Shown: positions 46,159 to 58,600 of the stretch, in pieces
Numbering within the stretch: position 1 is the first letter of the stretch
How the letters are laid out: each line of letters starts with the position of its first letter
Assembly (NCBI RefSeq): GCF_021976095.1
Contig: NW_025813526.1
Location: forward strand, 14,003,233-14,067,232
Direction: 5' to 3'
Length of the DNA: 64,000 nt
Source of the DNA: Xenia sp. Carnegie-2017
Taxonomy: Eukaryota > Cnidaria > Anthozoa > Malacalcyonacea > Xeniidae
Translations under genes and position numbers: made by a program
The notes under the pieces: generated by a model
What the model was told of the DNA's origin: nothing
What the model saw: only the letters and a program-made list of their open reading frames with translations
Database searches by the model: none

Positions 46159-49100
46159 TGGTCACCTTTTGTCACCTTTCTCCGCTGTGTCCTGCTCGGG
46201 TAGCTGGTCTTTGCCGGAGACCCAGTTCTATCAGACTTCTCCAGGCTGCTCTGTCCTGGGTATCCTCTTCTTTGACACCACATAGCTGCATGTCTCTCCT
46301 GATGGTATCCTTCCACCGATGCTTTGGGCGTCCTCGTTTCCGTCTCCCCTCCACTTGCATCTCATAAACTCTCCGAATGTCTACATCTTCTTCACGCCGG
46401 CACACATGTCCGAACCACTGCAGTCTTTTTCTTCTCATCAATTCCAGTATACTCATGACATTCGCTTCTTCTCTTATGCTTTCATTTGTTCTGTGCTCCT
46501 CCAGGCTGACTCCAAGACAATAGCGGAGCATTCTCATCTCGCATACACTGATTGTCTCTGCTAGGTAGTCTGTAACTGGCCATGTTTCATTCCCATACAG
46601 AAGCACTGGGCGTATCGCCGTTTTGTAGATGAGGATCTTCAGTTTCTTCGGCATCTTCTTATCACAGAGCACTCCCGTTAACTCCCTGCATTTATTCCAT
46701 GCCCGGCTAATCCGTAGTTCAACCTCAGTCTTGCAACCGCCATCCTGATGGATGGTGGTTCCGAGGTACTTAAATGTCTCGCACTTTGGTAGATCTGTAT
46801 TTCCGGGTCCAGCATATTTTCTTAGCTTGATGTTTCCTATGCAGCCACTTGGTGGGAGGTACTCTGTCTTGGCTCTACTAACTTTCAAGCCAACATCTTC
46901 TAATATTCTTCTCCAATCTTCTAGTCTTCCTTCCAGATGTTCTCTCTTCTCATCACACAAGACCAAATCATCTGCAAACAGCATACTTCAAGGTGTGTCC
47001 TCTGTCGTGTCATCCGAGATTACATCCATAATGATAATAAACAGTAGGGGGCTTAGTGCCGAGCCTTGATGTAACCCGACCTCTACTTGAATTTTCTCAG
47101 TCTCACCAACGTTCGTTGCGACACTAGTGGTAGAGCGCTTATACATATCTTTGATGGTTTCAATATAGGCCTCCGGGACTTGACGCTTCCTTAGACAGTA
47201 CCATATTAGCTTCCTCAGGATTGTATCATATGCCTTTTCAAGGTCCACGAAAACCATGTGTAGCTCTTTGTTGAATTCTCTATACTTCTCTTGCAGCATC
47301 CGCAGACAGAGCATCGGCTCAGTGGTTGATTTTCCCCGTTGGAATCCATATTGGTTGTCCTTTATCTTCACTATTTCTCTCAGTCTCGCCTCTATCACTC
47401 TCTCAAATAATTTCAGTGAGTGGCAGAGGAGTTTAATGCCTCGATAGTTTCCACAGCTTAGGGGATCACCTTTCTGTTTGTAAAGGGGCACTATTCTGCT
47501 TGTTCTCCATTCTTCTGGTATTCCTGTCTTCATTATTTCCCTGAAGCATGATGTCATCCACTCTGTTCCTGTGTTTCCCAATTTCTTCACTAGTTCGATG
47601 GGGAGCTCATCCGTTCCTCTTGCTTTAATGTTCTTCATCTTCTTGAGTTGTCTTCTCACTTCATCTTCCGTAATCTCTGGTACTGGCCCATGGATTGGTT
47701 CAAGATGTTCCAGTTCTTTCCTGTTGTTCTTCGTGTTCAAAAGTCTATCAAAATATTCCCTCCATCGCCTTTTGATTTTCTCATCTTCGATCACTATCTT
47801 TCCCTGCTCATCCTTGACAAAAGTGATCTTGTCAATGTCCTTTGCTCTTCTCTGTCGAGTTTTAGCTAACTTGTAGATTCTTTTCGGTCCGTTTTGCTCC
47901 AGATCTTTGTATAGTTGTTCCTGACCTTTCTCTCTAACAATCGCACACTTTTCTTTACTGATCTTGTTCATTTCTCTCAGAGTCTCCCTGTCTTCCTCCA
48001 AACCAGATCTCTTCCATCTCTTAAAAGCTTCTTTCTTGTTCTTCACAGCCTCTTGTATTTCTTCATTCCACCACCAGGATTCTTTTTCTATGTATTTCCC
48101 ACCTCTACTAACTCCCAGTATCTCCTTTGCTGCTTCTAGTATATTGGGGGTATGTTTCATTCCATTTCCACTCTCCCACCATGCTTTGTTCCATTAGCAT
48201 TTCTGTGATCTTACTTTCCAGCTCATCTCCTTCCTCATTATGTAGTTTCCACCAGTTGATCTTCTTCGGTCTCTCTCTTCTTATTCTTCTCCTCTTCTTG
48301 ATCTTACAATCCATCACAACCAGTCTATGCTGCAGTGCAATTTCCTCACCAGGGATAACCTTACAATTTTTAACATCGCCTAGGTCATCTCTCCTTATCA
48401 TGATGAAATCTATCACAGTCTGGCTAAGGCCACTTTTGTACGTGTAGGTGTTTCCATCCCTCTGTGTGAAGAATGTGTTTACCACTGCGAGGTCCTTGCT
48501 CCTTGCATAGTTTAAGATCTTATCTCCTTCTTCATTTCTTCTTCCGATTGACTTTCCTCCATGCCATCTCTCAAATCCCTCTACTCTCTCTCTTCCGATG
48601 TGCCCATTGAGATCTCCTGCCACAATCAGCTGTTCTGTTTCCTTCATATTGGTGGTCACTTCTTCAAGTTGGTTCCAAAATCTCTGCTTCTCGTCTTCTT
48701 CACAGCCTTGCTGAGGTGCATAGGCAGTCACGATGTTGAACGTCTTGTCAGGTGTTGCCAGTTTCATAGTTATGATTCTATCGGACTTTCTCTGGGTCTC
48801 TATCACTTTATCTTGCCATTCCTCACTCAGGCATATAGCCACTCCGTTCTTTGGCTTTCCTCCTCCGCTGTAGTACAGCTTGTAGCTCTCTCCGATGTTT
48901 CTTGCCTTCCCTCCTGATTTCCCACCAGTCCATCTTGTCTCTTGTAAGCATAGTATGTCGATCCTCCTCCTCTTCATCATGTCTGCTATTTCTCTGCTCT
49001 TTCCAGTCAGCGTCCCGATGTTTAGGGTCGCAACTCTCAAGTTCTTCTGTCTCGCTTGCATTCTTTTCACAGCGTCAAGACAGTAGTGCCGCTGCGCATC

Positions 49101-49272
49101 GCTTACTTGGTATGCCCTAGCATTGTCTTCTCTTCTGATTGTCTCCGGCATATTATCATGTGGCATACTCTTTTAAGGACCGGATGCTCTTCCTGACGTC
49201 CACCCTCTGTGTTTATCCGGGTTTGGGACCGGCTGTCTGCTGCACTGGCTTGTCCATCATCCAGGCCACATT
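46159..49272 (-). mobile_element. RTE-type LINE, near full length
   Basis: 3114 bp inserted in the P-like element. A perfect 16-bp target duplication ACATGACATCATGACT flanks it (46143-46158 and 49273-49288). Its 5' end carries the GC-rich phrase GGTCCCAAACCCGGATAAAC and CAGGAAGAGCATCCGG, which I recall from RTE elements. The 3' end is a short repeat (GGTGACAAAAGGTGAC) instead of poly-A, also usual for RTE. The perfect duplication and the long reading frames mark it as one of the youngest insertions here. Confidence 0.9.
46172..49166 (-). pseudogene. RTE endonuclease-reverse transcriptase ORF, two breaks
   Basis: The apurinic-type endonuclease comes first: LRVATLNIGTLTGKS, ILCLQETRW, VTAYAPQQG, LIVAGDLNGHIG and a late LVVMDCK segment. 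A linker follows, then reverse transcriptase: ARGTDELPIELVKKLG, GNYRGIKLLCHSLKLFERV, YGFQRGKSTTEPMLCLRMLQ, MVFVDLEKAYD, GLHQGSALSPLLF and the catalytic FADD at about 46975. The C-terminal part has KYLGTTIHQDGG, MRRKRLQWFGHVCRRE and KRGRPKHRWKD. About 1000 residues in total, the usual length. There is one frame change near 48150 (after VGEWKWNE) and one in-frame TGA at about 46989 just before SMLFADD, where Trp would be expected. Otherwise it is complete, so it decayed very recently. Confidence 0.88.
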
Positions 49273-50420
49273 ACATGACATCATGACTGAGCTGATGAAA
49301 AAGATGAGCCAGAAAGTTCAGATATGCAACAAAAACTAAGAAAAAAATGAAAAACAACTACAGCAAAAATTAAGACGATTATAGAAAAAATACAAAACAT
49401 GGCAAATCTGATTAGCCATTTACAAGAAAAACCAGTATTAAGTACAGAACCGGCAAGCATACTTCATTTTACAACCTGCAGCTATCCTTATTCCAGATTA
49501 CAAAAACAGCCTATCCAGTGCACGATAAGGAAGGAGACCAAGTAAATGAGTTTGCACTCAATTTATATTTTCATTCTCCTAAAGCATACAAGTACGTAAG
49601 ACCAATAGTCACACTTCCCAATTCTTCCCTTTGAAAACGATCAGCTTCAGTAAAATGCGAGCTCGGATTGCTGCTTCGGCTAGTGAAGTCGGGTAAGAAA
49701 AGATAAAGAGGTATAGCTTTCTGATAGTTGATGCCATGACTATTAAAAAACAAACGATTTGGAACCAAAATAAAGATCACTATGTTGACTATGCATGTGG
49801 ACTACGGTCCAGGCGGACCAGTGCTCAATGAGCCAGATACCTTACTTTTAGAAACTCGTGTGTTTTTGGTAGTTGGAGGATGAAGCCATTGGAAATGCTC
49901 CATCGGTTACTTTTTCACAAACAAAATAACTTCATCAGCTCAGACACAGATGATTAAGATGGCACTGGAAATGACTGCTGATATTTGTTTGAAAGCTTGG
50001 TCAGTCAATGCCGATAGGACATCTGTACATCTGCCCATTCCAACAACTTGGCTGTAAATTTGGTATCACTTATGACACTATTGTCTCACAAATACCCATT
50101 TACAAGAGGTTGTTTTGTTATTTCATATCTTTGTCATATGCTAAAGCTAGGTAGAATTGCTTTAGCAAACCTTGGCATCATTAGAGACAATTGTAGAGAA
50201 CAAATTAAATGAAAATAGTTTGAACAATCACACACCTTGGGAACAAACTATATAGCAACCATATCAAATTTGAGAGACACAAAATATATTTTCGACTAGG
50301 TGCACAGACCCTAAGTTTTTCAATTACTGACGCAATAGAGCTTCCAATTTTTAGCATTAAAAACCCAAAATTTCAAGTCAGTGAAGCAACAGTTAAGTTT
50401 ACCAGAGATCGCCTCTTTAA

Positions 50421-50775
50421 AGGGTCAGCCTACCTAAGGTTTTCGGGGTGAAAGTTCATGGTAATATTTCTTATGTTGTCGAGAGATATCTTTTAGGTTT
50501 ATTGCAACAAGCTATATTCCTACTAATTGTATGGTAAAATTAAATGTCTCAATGCAATAGTTAGCTTTAAATTTTTGCTACAAAGTAAGTCGATAATTAC
50601 TTAGAGGTGGAAATTATAACATCTAACAAATTTTTCTGAAGTTCTTTTCTGATTTCATGTTATGATAGAGCTCCTTTTCTAGTTTAATTTGATATGTTGA
50701 TACCTAGCAGGTGTTGAACAGTTAGCAAAACATTCGAGTTTAGAGAACTGCCTTTGACGAAGGTAGGCTGCTTCC
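50421..50775. mobile_element. 355-bp MITE at TTAA
   Basis: Flanked by TTAA (50417-50420 and 50776-50779). Ends are AGGGTCAGCCTACCTAAGG and, inverted, GGAAGCAGCCTACCTTCG. Without it the host transposon reads ...RLFNMLNCRNQGG across the TTAA, the expected family sequence, which proves the insertion. TTAA suits Kolobok or piggyBac relatives. The termini differ from those of the 16.5 kb element. Confidence 0.85.
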
Positions 50776-51500
50776 TTAATATGTTAAACTGTAGAAACCA
50801 AGGGGGGAGAGGTTACAAACAACCACTGCATTTAATCAACTGAAAAATGTATGAAGAAAAACTACCAAGCACAGCTCATTACTTATCATTACTACATTAT
50901 TATTATTATAAACGAATTTAGAGGAGTCACAGATTTTGGCATCTTACCGGAGAAGCACATTTGTGATTTGTTTTTTGTTGTTGCTGCAATTAAGTCAATA
51001 CTTGAGATGGGGAAACAAGTTTTGACAAGACCTGACGACCCATTCAAATACATTTTTACTTATAAATTTTCACAAGACCACATTGAACTTCTTTTTTCTT
51101 GCATTCGATTAAAGGAAGGCTGGAACAATAATACGAATTGCTTACAACTGAAGTATTCTTTGCGACAAATGCTTATGCGAAATGCTATCTGTGTATTAAA
51201 AAATGCAGATTGTGTGAACTTCAAGGGGAACATCAACACTATCATCTCTGTTCTTCGTAGTAGAAAGCATCTGACACCATTTACTGAAATATCAATTCAG
51301 AATAAAGGAAACAACCTGAAAAAGGCTTAGATACCGTAGAAAGTGTTGAAGAAACTGCAATGTTTTAGCGCCTGCACTACAACACTCATTCTGACTTCAT
51401 TTCAAACATCTTATTTTACGTTGGTGGATTTATTGTAGAAAAGCTTCTGATAGAAATTAGTAAAAATTTGACTCCCAGATACCGATATATCGGAAGGCAG

Positions 51501-52645
51501 CTTTCCAGTTATAATTAGTTCTATGTATTTTCTCACTTCAATTAGTTTCCCTTTGCAATACTTGTAAGAAGATGGTAAAATTCATTTTGTTTTATATTGG
51601 GGAACGACTACCTTAAGAAAACGTTTAAATTAGTCGTAACCCATGAGATACGTCAGAGCGACAATTATGTTTTGATTACAACTTTTATTTATAAGTATTA
51701 TTATATTATTGTAACGAGAAATACATGCCTAGGCTAGGAAAAGGAGCGAATAGTTACGCAAAAAGTACGCTTTTGATGCAAAACTGATACACGAGTCTTA
51801 AGAGAACCACACGTGTTTGATACGAGAACGATATTGGTCTGATACGCATGTTGTACTAGAATAGCTACTTCTTGGGTGGTGAGGGCAAAACAATAACCTG
51901 TTTTGCCTAAAAAATACAATAACGAATAAATTGTTCATTGGGACAAAGTAGTTTTTCCATAGTTTTTCTCTTAACATTATGAAAGGCAATTCCTCTCTTA
52001 CGAAGGAACTATTATCGTATTTTACGTTGTTTTCTTCTTTGGACGAAGTGCAATAAAGTTGCTTAGATATTTATTAGCTAAGTTACTTTACGTAATTGTT
52101 TTCTATCTTCGAAATCATGTTATTAAGATGAAAATTAGCTACTGAAGAAATCAAATGTTCTTCAGTTGTTTTTTTGTGGGAGTTTATCATTTCCTAACAT
52201 TTATGCTTAATTCGGTAACGGGTAGTGCCTCGGCAAGTTGCACATTCATTAAAAAATGAAATGAAAAAAGATTGTTTTTTTTTTCTTTAATTTTAATGCT
52301 GTCCACCATTGACGATACAACTTGATATGTATTTTGTTAGTAGTGAAAAATATCGTATGTTTAATTAGATTACCGGAAATTTTAGGGAATATTATTTTGA
52401 TTTCATCGTTTTGTTGCGAATGGATTTCAATACTCGTATGATAAAACAAATTATTTTGACGACTACGTGGGCGGCTTATGCGTCGTCCTTTGTTTATGTT
52501 TTTAGTGAAAAACTGTGATTATCCCAAATCTTCCAGTTTTACTAAAATGAATATTGTAAAATCAAAAGTCAATTTTGTGCTCCTTACGTGAAAGTTCAAT
52601 ATTTCGTTTTAGGAAGTAAATAAACAGTTTTATTTTGTGATATAG
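51501..52645. other. Intergenic; upstream region of the bromodomain gene
   Basis: No gene. A TAG lies directly in frame before the ATG at 52646, which fixes the start unless that TAG is the acceptor of an upstream non-coding exon. No clear TATA box was identified. Confidence 0.5.
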
Positions 52646-55600
52646 ATGGATGAAACCAAACAGGCAATCGAAAAAGACAATGAAAAAGAACACGAACAAT
52701 GTGAAGAGTTTGAACAGTGCCAGGAATACTGCGATGGAAACATTGCAAAATACTACTGCGCGCAATGCATGACAAATTTTTGCGCTGATTGTTTCGAGAA
52801 AGAGCACACTTTGAAACGTAAGAAGGAAAATCATGAAAAAGTTTTAACTCCCCGAAAGCTATGTAAAAAGCACAAGCTAACTCTTCAATATCAATATAAA
52901 TTTGGATTTATGTGCTGTATGTGCATAAAGGAAATGAAGCCATCGCAAATTGGTCATGATTTTATTGAACCCATTGACGGAGTTGCTTCTGTGTTAAGAG
53001 AAAAGTTGGATGTTGGATTGAAATATCTCGAATGTGTGGCACAAATTTTAAAGAAAAGAATTGAAGCTAGTGATGAGAATATTAGTTCTGCTGTAGATTG
53101 TGCAAGATCTGAAGTGCGAAGATTTTTTACTGCTCTAAGTTTACTTTTAAATAAACAGGAGGAGTCCTTTCAGCATCAACTTACTTCATTAGTGAAGAGC
53201 ACGGTATCGAAGCCTGTTTTTACCGAAATGAAACAAACAATGGAAGCGATTGAAGAGATTGTAACAAAGGGTACGTAGGTATGATATTTTTATTAAAGAT
53301 GGAAACTGATACAATGAACTCGAATCGATTTTTTTTTTGAAAATTGTAGAATAAAATTATTCATTACTCTCCTTCCTTACAAAAAGAATGGCTGTAGTCC
53401 TAAGTGTTTATTTCAGTTTATAACTACATGTTGTCATTCATGTATTTACACGTTATTGTGATTTACTAACATGAAGTTACTAAATATCTTGTAGGAAAAG
53501 AACTAATGTCTCAGGATAGTGTTTTCTTAACAAAACGATATGATCATTTTTCAAAAATCATTGACGGGTTAATAGCCAGTTACGATGTACAAATGTTTCC
53601 ATCTCCTAATCTAAGTGTGTCTATCAACGTTCATAAGCATCTTCTTGAGATGGTCAGGCGCCCTGGATACATATCAACCACCTTTGATGAATGTAGAGGT
53701 AATGTGTTCTTTGTGCGTTGATGGAAACACTGATTAATCATGAAGTTTGTTGCGCTTATTTAGCTGTCATGAAACTTCCTGGTTTACCTGCCGTAAAGAC
53801 GAATGAAATCAACGCGAACTCTGTAGTAAAAATTCACCCGAAGAACGAAAAAGAAAAAGAAGACACTATCCTTACTACACCTTCTAATTCAATTCCTACG
53901 TTGACTTCGAATGTAATAACGAACGATGATGAAAAAACTCCCTTGTCACACTTGCCTGCACTGGATAAAACTTTGCCTTTAGAAGAGGTATATATTGAAA
54001 TTGCTTAATTTTGTAGTGTCGTTTGTTATCATTTTCATTGTAGTGATGCAACAGTACGGAAATTCAGCTTGCATGATTTTTTAGTTGCTTTACTTAAAAT
54101 TCCACGACCGCTTTTATTTACTTAGTAAAATATTCAATCCTTCAGAAGCAATTTGATATCAAAATGACCATCCTACGTTCACGAAAGGTGGACTAATTTT
54201 ACCCCCAAAGTTTGTTGTTGCATGCGAAATTCATTGCCGCCATGTGACGTCACAACGATGATCACCGTCGATATGCTACGGTGAGTTTCAGATTTGACTA
54301 CGACTACTGCAACGTGATTCGTCATTTGCGCGCGAATTACGTGATATTTTGCTGTCGGGACGACGTAATGACGAAAAATGTAGTAGCCGTCTTCTAATTG
54401 AGTACACGATCTTGAAAAAATCAGGTAGTCTACACTAGAAGTTACGAAAAGTTATTATTTTTTGAGGATTATTTAATTTTCTTTTTATTTTAGTAAAAAG
54501 ATATATTTACTACGCCATAATAAAACAGAAATGTTGATATTTTAGCTTTTTGAGTAGCTTTTAAAACTGTACGGCCATATCGCGAAGTTGTTTTTATTTA
54601 CATATTTATGACAGAAACATTTTGTATCTTTTTGGCAATCACTGCTTTTTTATTTGGTTTGTTTTTGTTGTGCTACTCATTCTGTTTCTCGAGCCGTTGT
54701 TTTTTGTCAAAGAAAAACAGTATCACTAATTTTATTTCATAAAATCTATCGAACGTACTGAGTCTGACAAAAAAAAAACAAAATGACGAACAAACAAAAT
54801 ATTTCATTAAATATGAAATTGATAATTCAGCCGCGTACATCCGGTATTTTCATTACTAGCTCGAGAGCTTTTTTCTTACAAATTCAACATAAAGATGAAA
54901 GGCTTCGTCGTTCAATTGTTCATTTGCATATTGTATGATCGTAATGCCAATACGAAAAAGAGACTTCCCGAGACTTTTGTCTTGTTTCTTCGTAAACAAC
55001 ACTGTTTTCTACGCTTACATAATCTTGAGTAAAGAATGCTTAAAATGTATTTATTACTGAACATTTTAACAAGAAATAAAGCAATAAAGTTGAGTTAGTT
55101 GTTCTCGTACTCGTAGTCGTCATCTTAACAAAAATTTGCTTGAGTACGAGTACAACAACTTGTTTATCGAACCCAGAACCCTCACGGTCAAATCACGTAG
55201 CGGTAGTCGTACTCGTAGTCAAGTCTGAAACTCTCTAATACTATTATTATAACTCGTCCGCTTTTCTCCGAGGATTCTTTCGCTTTCAAAACGATTGTTT
55301 TAAACAAAACTAAGTCTGCATTAAAGAGAATAATTGAATTGGAGAATTGTTGCTGTAAAGAAATGGGACCAGTGATAAGAATGATGACTTGATGGCAGCA
55401 GTGAACACATCAATTGCATCGCTGAACATGATTTTGGACCCATGACCTTCCCAACAGTCTTGGATAATGTTGTTCCACTTTTGAAGTAACTCACAATAAA
55501 TAGAATTGATATGAAACTATGCAGTAATATAGCACTACACCTGAAAAAGTTCAAAGTGTACTAGTTTTCATGATGGATTGTGAGCCATTGAATCAAGACA

Positions 55601-58600
55601 CCCATCTTCTGACCATATCTGAGATTCATCTTGTTTTTATATCCTCAATCAAACCCCAGAGTGGTAAATATCCCAATGTTTCAAAATACATTAAAACAAG
55701 AATTCTCTTTGATGGTTGTGTTATGTTCTTACTGCAATAGTGGCTAAACATCGATATAACTTTGCTTATATTGCATCCAGACATCAGAATACTAATGTTT
55801 GTCATGATATTGCCAACTGGAAATCTATCTAGCAGAGGTTGACTTCTCCATTTGCAGGAACAGTATCGTCTTTCAATGTTGCTTTAATTTTGAGTCATTT
55901 AACCGAACACAGAATTCACGATATAGCAGGGATCGTCATACTAGGATGAACAAAGTTGCGACGTAGATGAAGCACCATAATTTGGTTGACGTTTGCAGAT
56001 AAATTTTCCCACTTTCTCCGCCGTTTCGGATCTTTTCCTTTTTATAAGAAAAAAAATGATATCCCTTGTAAAAATTGAGTATTGGTACAAATTACTAACT
56101 TTGGACCGCCAGCAACACAACTTCTACGTGCACAAATGCGTTTAAGCTGTTAGTTTTATACGATAGACTGATCATCGTTGTATCGTCACACGACAAGGAA
56201 AAAGTTCGCACAATGTGCCCCAAAAATCGGAAGTTTACAAAAATATGAAATCTGTTAAAAGCCAGCAACTTCTACTTTTACAACTGTATTCGCACTAATG
56301 TTCTTGAAGGATGGATTTATTTATTTTCTCTGAGAACTGGTACTTCAGTTTTGAATACATTTTAAAATTGTGTTCAATGAAAAATTGCTATTAACACTCC
56401 CCAGCGTTTCAGCTTCGACCCTGGGTCCAGTTATCTTTTTAATGCTCTTTTTCTTTTATTTACCTATTCAAATATTTATTGCTAAAATTTAAAAGCTTGA
56501 CTTTTACATGAAACGTGGCATGTCTTCAAAATCTTAAAGGATCCCCAATGATTTGACTATATACTAAACTTAATCATGACCTGAAGATATCCAAATGTCT
56601 TTGATTGCAACTTATAAATGAAATTATTTCCCACGTCAGCTTTGACAAATGAGCGTTTCACTTCTGGAGATTAAAGCTTTCACAAGGAAATTGTTTAAAA
56701 TGATCGTTGTAATCAAGAAAGTTTGTATTTTGTTTGTTTAAAACATTGTACTGAGCACTGTTCTTTTTAGAATTTGGTCGCTGTCAGTAATTTAAGTAAT
56801 GCGAATGATGATCGAAAAAAGTTGGAGATAGGGGTCGATTTGACATGTAAATGTGATTCTGCGTCGCCGTTGAGTGAGCCATTAATGTTGACAGATCTTC
56901 AATACGAATCTCAGTACATTGAACGTGATAATTCAGGTACAACCATTCTTTTTTTCAGTTGTTGATGTGTCTTATGAAGCTATTATTTAAACTAGCTATT
57001 TAATAAAATGACAACAAAAGAAAAATACACGGGTGTTTTTTTATCCCCGCCGCGTTAATCCTTATGGTACTATTGGTATTTTGTAATTCATTACAATTTT
57101 GCATCCCTTACAATGCGATTCAAACATTCCAAATTTATCTTCGAGTCTGTTTATCCTCATTCACTTTAAGGAGAGTATATATGATGCTTTGAATAACGTG
57201 CAGCATTTATTAGCAACAGAATTTGTGAAATGAAATTGTAGCTATTGTTATGGCAAAACCACTTTCCACGTTTGCTACAATTTGTTTTCTAAAATACTTG
57301 AAATTAGCAGTATGTAATACCATTAGTGTTTTCTATTACTTCTCTTGCATAAGTCAATCTCTATTTGAATACATAAATTAAAAAATAAACATGGCTTCAT
57401 CGTATGCCGTTTCAAACCAAATGCATATTGCGACGCTCCCATAGAGGCACATTTACAACACTTGAAGAGCTTGATACTATCCACCAAAATTGTTTAAATT
57501 TATTGCCATCATTGCTGTGCTAAGACAACTTCATGCAACTCTATAGATTGCAGTAATTTTTTTCTTTCCATTTTTTTGTAATCAACAATTCAAGCTACTA
57601 GCTTAGCGCTTGAAAAGCGACGTCATCGATCTTACATTATATTGACATGAAGTGCAAGACGTCCTATAGAAGGGGTCGATCGATTTTAATGTGACAGGAT
57701 GTGCAGATTTCCGAGAGGTGTATCAATGTCCTAGTTAAAGATCGATTTTAATGTGAAGGGCCTCGGGTTATTACAGATTTGTGTGCTTATAGATGAGTGA
57801 ACCTTCGCATTAAAAGTCCGAATAGCTTTTGAAGAATATTTTATAGAGTTAGGTGAATTATTAGTCATATATTGTATGCCTGTACCGTACTTCCTTTGAT
57901 AATCAACAAATCTTTATAAATTGTGTATCCATTTATTGCCAAAACGGAGTTGACATGACGAAGTAGCAGGCTACTTTGCATTTAGTAATTTATTCCGGTT
58001 GTAATGTTTCAATGAAGACGTGCATGATAGTAACTCAATTGCGGTAGTATGACTCAATGGTATGGTAGTATGAAATTTATAATTACCTTTGAATTCATAA
58101 GTTCCACATTTTTTTGGGGGTGCATAACCCTCCACACCTTCCTGGACTTTGCACCAGAACATTTTTATATCGTATGACACGTGCGGCAGCTTTCTGATGT
58201 TTCTCCTCTTTATTTTGTAAAGCAAGTTCAAAGACTTGTTAAAGAAAGATTTCCATGTACATATTTTCAACTGCAAGTACTAAACTCTGAGCAGAGAAAC
58301 TTTGTTTCACCCATGCTTATGAAATTTTTTTCCACTACATTGAAACTTTCTGTTCCGAGCCATATTTGGTAACAGTTTACTTTAGGCTTTTGCAGCCGTG
58401 CTCAACATTCTTTTATGAAAACTCAGGACTCGTGCACATGACAAAATCTAACTTTGAACATTTGATCAGTGAATTCATCAAATGTTGGTTGAAGTTTCTT
58501 AAATTCTTAAAGAACAGCCACCGCATACAGACCTAAATCACTTTTTTCTTTTATGTTTTCAACCCTCCAACAATAATAAGATGTCTTCTTATTTAACAGT

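Larger units (their letters stand above)
45786..51500 (+). mobile_element. THAP9/P-element-like DNA transposon, interrupted twice
   Basis: The THAP end (FLFKDPAALHK, ICSNHFEQQDHIIPASSDNK, then IAVPS in another frame) occupies 45786-46142. After the LINE, 49289-50420 carries the middle: PASILHF-like region, VDAMTIKKQTIWNQNKDHYV, SYLCHMLKLGRIALANLGII, with many frame changes. The 3' part at 50880-51500 is better kept: VVAAIKSILEMGKQVLTRPD, then YKFSQDHIELLFSCIRLKEG and NNNTNCLQLKYSLRQMLMRN, then ILFYVGGFIVEKLL. The block TYK-SQDHIELLFS-IR--GG-NNNP is the C-terminal signature of THAP9 and P-element transposases. Insertions at 46159-49272 and 50421-50775 split it. Terminal repeats were not found, so the outer limits are approximate. 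Confidence 0.75.

Noticed and set aside
47571-49120. Several plus-strand ORFs of 60-118 codons
   Set aside because: They are antisense readings of the RTE LINE coding region.
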